Origin: Pseudomonadota bacterium
Lineage (GTDB): Bacteria; Pseudomonadota; Alphaproteobacteria; Acetobacterales; Acetobacteraceae
DNA: 34,503 nucleotides
Assembly: GCA_018240405.1 (NCBI GenBank)
Contig: JAFEFW010000634.1
Coordinates: 1 to 34,503 of the forward strand
Reading direction: 5' to 3'
This document shows, piece by piece, positions 31,781 through 34,503 of the stretch (its first letter is position 1; every line of letters starts with the position of its first letter). The translations under genes were made by a program, and so were the position numbers. The notes below the pieces were generated by a model. The model saw nothing but the letters and a program-made list of their open reading frames with translations, ran no database searches and was not told the DNA's origin.

Positions 31781-32055
31781 ATCGTTGCAGGTTGGCCACA
31801 CTTTACGTCCGACATACGGGTGTCTGCCACGCCGTTTCGGTCCTGATCCTCAACAAGCGTTTCAAGCAGCGGCTGCGACTCATGGCATCAGCACACGCAG
31901 CGGCTGCCGAAACGAAAACCGCCGGCTTGCCAGCCGCTCGATGTATACAGACACCGACACGCCGCTATCGCCGGGGCTATCGGTAATGGAGCGCCCTAAC
32001 ACGAGACGGCTGCGAACGCTCCGTGTGCGGCGCGCCGGCGGTATCTGGCCGCAGG

Positions 32056-33690
32056 TTACTCGGCGCGCCGGCTGCGAAAGGCGGTCACAACACGGCCAAG
32101 TTCCGATTCGTCAGCCAGGTCGCCATCATTCCAGCGTTCCGAGAAGGGCGCAGAGCTACTCCGCGGACGTTCATTATCTGGCAGGGTGGCGAAGCGCAGC
32201 CGCATCGGTACCGGAACACCCTCGCCGATGGCGATCGCCTCGGAATTGCTGAGATACGGCAGCGATGCAACAATTGCCCCGGAGGCGTCGGACATGGCGG
32301 CCCGCAGCACTTCCTGGTCCCGCTCATTCGTTGTGCGGAAGGCGAAAACAGTGTTGCACTGGGACAGGACGTTGGCGGCCAGCTCCGACGGCCGCTGGCT
32401 GACGATGCCAAGGCCGATGCCATATTTCCGCCCTTCGTTGGCGATCTGGGTCAGGGCGCGCCTGGCCAGGGCGAACTGGTCGGTAGCGCTTTGGGCAGCA
32501 AAACGATGCGCCTCGTCACAGACCAGCAGCACCGGAATCCGCTGCCGCGACCAGAACGCGAAGTCAAAAGCGAGGCGGGAGACGACGCCAACCACCACGT
32601 TCAGTACCTCCGACGGAATGCCACCCAGGTCGAAAATCGCCACCGGTTTGCCGTCGGACGGCACGCGGAAGAGACGGCCGAGGAGCTCTCCGAGGCTGTC
32701 TCGAACAGTCAGGCTGGTTTCAAACATGAACTCGAAGCGCCGGTCGCTGCGTAGCGTGGTCAACGCCTCCTTCAGCCGAAGGTAGGTCTGCAGATTGCGC
32801 TGTTGGTCCAGCTTGCCCATCGCCGCATCCAGCCGCCCGATCAGGTCGCTGAAGATATACGGCAGCGGGCTATCGACCGTGATCGTACGCGGGTCCGTAT
32901 TGCGGTGAGCGGAGCGCATCCGGGCGGCCACCAGAACCTCGCGCAGCACCATCGCTTCGGCAGCCATGTCCGGCTTCCGCACGCCGAACAGTACTTCAGT
33001 GAACTCATCGAAGTTGAACAGCCAGTACGGCAGGCGGAAGTTGTCGATCGTCAGGACTTCGGACTTGTCGCCAAACGCCTGAGAATATTCACCGTGCGGA
33101 TCGAGGATCAGGACATGCGCGTCCGCATTCTGCTCCAGGATTCGCTTCAGCATGACAGTGATGCCGCAGGACTTGCCGGTCCCGGTGGTACCCAGAACCG
33201 CAAAGTGCTTGCTGAGCAGGTCATTAATGGCAAGCCGAGCCGGAACATCGGGGTCCTGGTGCACGTTGCCGACGGTGACGGTCGGCCGGCCAGGCAATGC
33301 ATACACAGCCGTCGTTTCCTCCCGGCGCACTGAGCTGATGGGTGCGTCGAGTGGCGGCAGGCGCGACACGCCTCGGCGGAAGCCGGCTCCCCGCTCGGAC
33401 GCGCCGTGCGCGATCTCACCAAGAAGGCCGATTTCCGCGGTTCGCACCACGCCGCCCTCATCGCGACGCCTGGCCATCTTCGTTGCCAGGCTGTTGATGA
33501 TTCCATAAATCATGGTGTGGGGCGTACGGATACTCACGAGGCCGCCCATCTGCACGGCTTCCACATCGGCGAGTTCGTTGTCCAGCAGCGCGACGACCTG
33601 AGAGCCGGCGGTGGACAGCACGTGACCGATGATGCGTGGTTCGGCGGGCGCGTCGCCGACCGGCGGCTGGGGCTCTGTCATGATGTTCAT
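32056..33690 (-). CDS. HerA-like DUF87 ATPase (DNA translocase/helicase family)
   Basis: This is a 544-residue HerA/FtsK-superfamily ATPase. An N-terminal HAS-barrel-like region (about 18-100) is followed by the P-loop GTTGTGKS (167-174), ILDPHGEYS (195-203), Walker B VLLVCDEAHRF (387-397) and the SQRPSEL sensor region (431-437). HerA proteins form hexameric rings that translocate along DNA, usually with the nuclease NurA. No NurA, SIR2 or other partner is adjacent, so a repair role or an antiphage role cannot be chosen from context. Two starts are close together: ATG at 33690 and ATG at 33681. The longer frame to 33771 is unlikely. Confidence 0.85.
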   Translation of the reverse strand: MNIMTEPQPPVGDAPAEPRIIGHVLSTAGSQVVALLDNELADVEAVQMGGLVSIRTPHTMIYGIINSLATKMARRRDEGGVVRTAEIGLLGEIAHGASERGAGFRRGVSRLPPLDAPISSVRREETTAVYALPGRPTVTVGNVHQDPDVPARLAINDLLSKHFAVLGTTGTGKSCGITVMLKRILEQNADAHVLILDPHGEYSQAFGDKSEVLTIDNFRLPYWLFNFDEFTEVLFGVRKPDMAAEAMVLREVLVAARMRSAHRNTDPRTITVDSPLPYIFSDLIGRLDAAMGKLDQQRNLQTYLRLKEALTTLRSDRRFEFMFETSLTVRDSLGELLGRLFRVPSDGKPVAIFDLGGIPSEVLNVVVGVVSRLAFDFAFWSRQRIPVLLVCDEAHRFAAQSATDQFALARRALTQIANEGRKYGIGLGIVSQRPSELAANVLSQCNTVFAFRTTNERDQEVLRAAMSDASGAIVASLPYLSNSEAIAIGEGVPVPMRLRFATLPDNERPRSSSAPFSERWNDGDLADESELGRVVTAFRSRRAE

Positions 33691-34077
33691 TGCGCGCACT
33701 CCGCCCGCGGCGATCGGCTGAATGATCGGTCCGGCAGCCTGGATCGCCGGACGGCCGCGGCAGAGCAACAATTATGGGTTGTTAAGGTCGCATACCGATA
33801 CCAACGCCGGCGAGCAAGTCCTTTGCCTCTCGGCACAAATGGCGGACAGCCGCCCGTGGCGGCGGCCTGGCTGCATTCTCTTACATCCCGGAGCGCCCGG
33901 GCGCCCAGCATGTGTCCGCCAAACGCCTGTGCGAGGTCGTGTCCGCGACGCGCGGCCGCCGTAGCGACAGGCCGACCCTGACGACCGAGGGGTCCAGTGC
34001 CGGCCGGTGCAGCAGACGCCGTCGATACGGCGCACAGCTTCTATTTCGCGTGCCCGTGGCAGGGCCGGCCACAACCG
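33691..34077. other. 387-base stretch without a gene
   Basis: No convincing coding frame or RNA gene is seen. It contains AACAA and TTGTT arms at 33767-33783 and the perfect 12-base palindrome GCGCCCGGGCGC (33893-33904). The promoter of the HerA-like gene should lie in the right-to-left end near 33700-33800, where a CATAAT could be a -10, but no matching -35 is seen. Confidence 0.45.
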
Positions 34078-34503
34078 TCACTCATGCGGGTTGAAGGGCG
34101 TCGGGAACGTATTGCGCGGCATCATGAGCGGGTATGTGCCGCGCGGCTGGAACTGCCCAAAGCCGGGATCGACTTGCCGCGTGCCGGAGTCCATGACCAC
34201 GGTGCCACGGACCAGTGTGGTCACCGGCCAACCAGTCAGCGTCATGCCTTCGTATGGCGTATGGTCCACCGCATGGTGCAGCCCGGCATTGGTCACGGTT
34301 CGCGTCAGGTCCGGATCCCAGATGCCGATATCGGCGTCCATGCCCACGGCGATCGAGCCCTTGCGCGGGTGCAGTCCGAACAACTTCGCCGGGTTCGTGG
34401 CGGTGATGGCGACGAAGGTGTGCAGGTCGATGCGGCCCTTCCGCACGCCCTCGGACAGCAGGTAGGGCATGCGCGTCTCCAGCCCCGGCACGCCGTTCGG
34501 TAT
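34078..34503 (-). CDS. dihydropyrimidinase/D-hydantoinase family protein (C-terminal part)
   Basis: This is the last 141 codons of an amidohydrolase that enters from the right edge. The visible part has NGVPGLETRMPYLLSEGV, then ATNPAKLFGLHPRKGSIAVG and DADIGIWDPDL. These are the conserved C-terminal features of cyclic amide hydrolases (dihydropyrimidinase, hydantoinase, allantoinase). It ends with TLVRGTVVMDSG and an FGQFQPRG tail typical of hydantoinases. The metal-binding His cluster and carboxylated Lys lie outside the window. The likely role is opening of dihydropyrimidine or hydantoin rings; the exact substrate is unknown. Confidence 0.85.
   Translation of the reverse strand: MPNGVPGLETRMPYLLSEGVRKGRIDLHTFVAITATNPAKLFGLHPRKGSIAVGMDADIGIWDPDLTRTVTNAGLHHAVDHTPYEGMTLTGWPVTTLVRGTVVMDSGTRQVDPGFGQFQPRGTYPLMMPRNTFPTPFNPHE

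Larger units (their letters stand above)
31643..32055. other. 413-base intergenic region upstream of ompW
   Basis: The left half carries the ompW regulatory region (FNR-type box and adjacent palindrome). The right half, downstream of the HerA-like gene, has AGCGGCTG (31899-31906) and CAGCCGCT (31931-31938), a possible transcript-end hairpin, and no convincing gene. Confidence 0.5.

Overview
The window is GC-rich DNA with densely packed genes, several of them translationally coupled by ATGA or GTGA overlaps. The gene content (C30-type carotenoid genes, a CinA-like protein, an OmpW porin with a perfect FNR/FixK-type box, a KirBac-type channel, a SOUL protein) fits an alphaproteobacterium. Acetobacteraceae/Rhodospirillales is my best guess, but no rRNA or other marker gene is present to fix it.

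Layout. 1-2148: a CinA-family protein (cut by the left edge) and a ChaA-type Ca2+/H+ antiporter, both on the minus strand. 2386-10424: a plus-strand run of an alpha/beta hydrolase followed by a tightly coupled six-gene set: DUF2141 secreted protein, two CrtI/CrtN-family FAD desaturase/oxidases, a PlsC-like acyltransferase, a family 2 glycosyltransferase and an aldehyde dehydrogenase. This is the enzyme complement expected for a staphyloxanthin-like carotenoic acid glycosyl ester. No carotene/squalene synthase lies in the window, so the C30 precursor must come from elsewhere. 10458-19937: one minus-strand gene for a cysteine-free 3159-residue repeat protein, convergent with the carotenoid operon and preceded by an unusually AT-rich leader.

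20263-23306: a minus-strand SDR oxidoreductase plus carboxymuconolactone-decarboxylase-like pair, divergent from a beta-lactamase-fold serine hydrolase. 23419-27061: a minus-strand group of HU, a TetR regulator, a tail-anchored protein-kinase-like protein that lacks catalytic residues, and a small membrane protein. 27062-28048 holds no convincing gene but has a strong hairpin. 28049-31642: an enolase-superfamily enzyme, a divergent SOUL heme-binding-like protein, an inward-rectifier K+ channel whose 3' end overlaps the SOUL gene, and OmpW. 32056-34503: a HerA-like DUF87 ATPase and the C-terminal part of a dihydropyrimidinase/hydantoinase.

The most distinctive object is the giant repeat protein. 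It consists of two head-to-tail copies of the same architecture: a W-I-G-G-F header, six repeats of about 190 residues, a cap and a terminal domain. The two copies are offset by a near-constant 4.43-4.45 kb, with repeat-specific insertions matching copy to copy. This points to tandem duplication and fusion of a whole ancestral gene. The second notable object is the tail-anchored pseudokinase with its small membrane-protein neighbour. No CRISPR array, insertion sequence, tRNA or rRNA was recognised.
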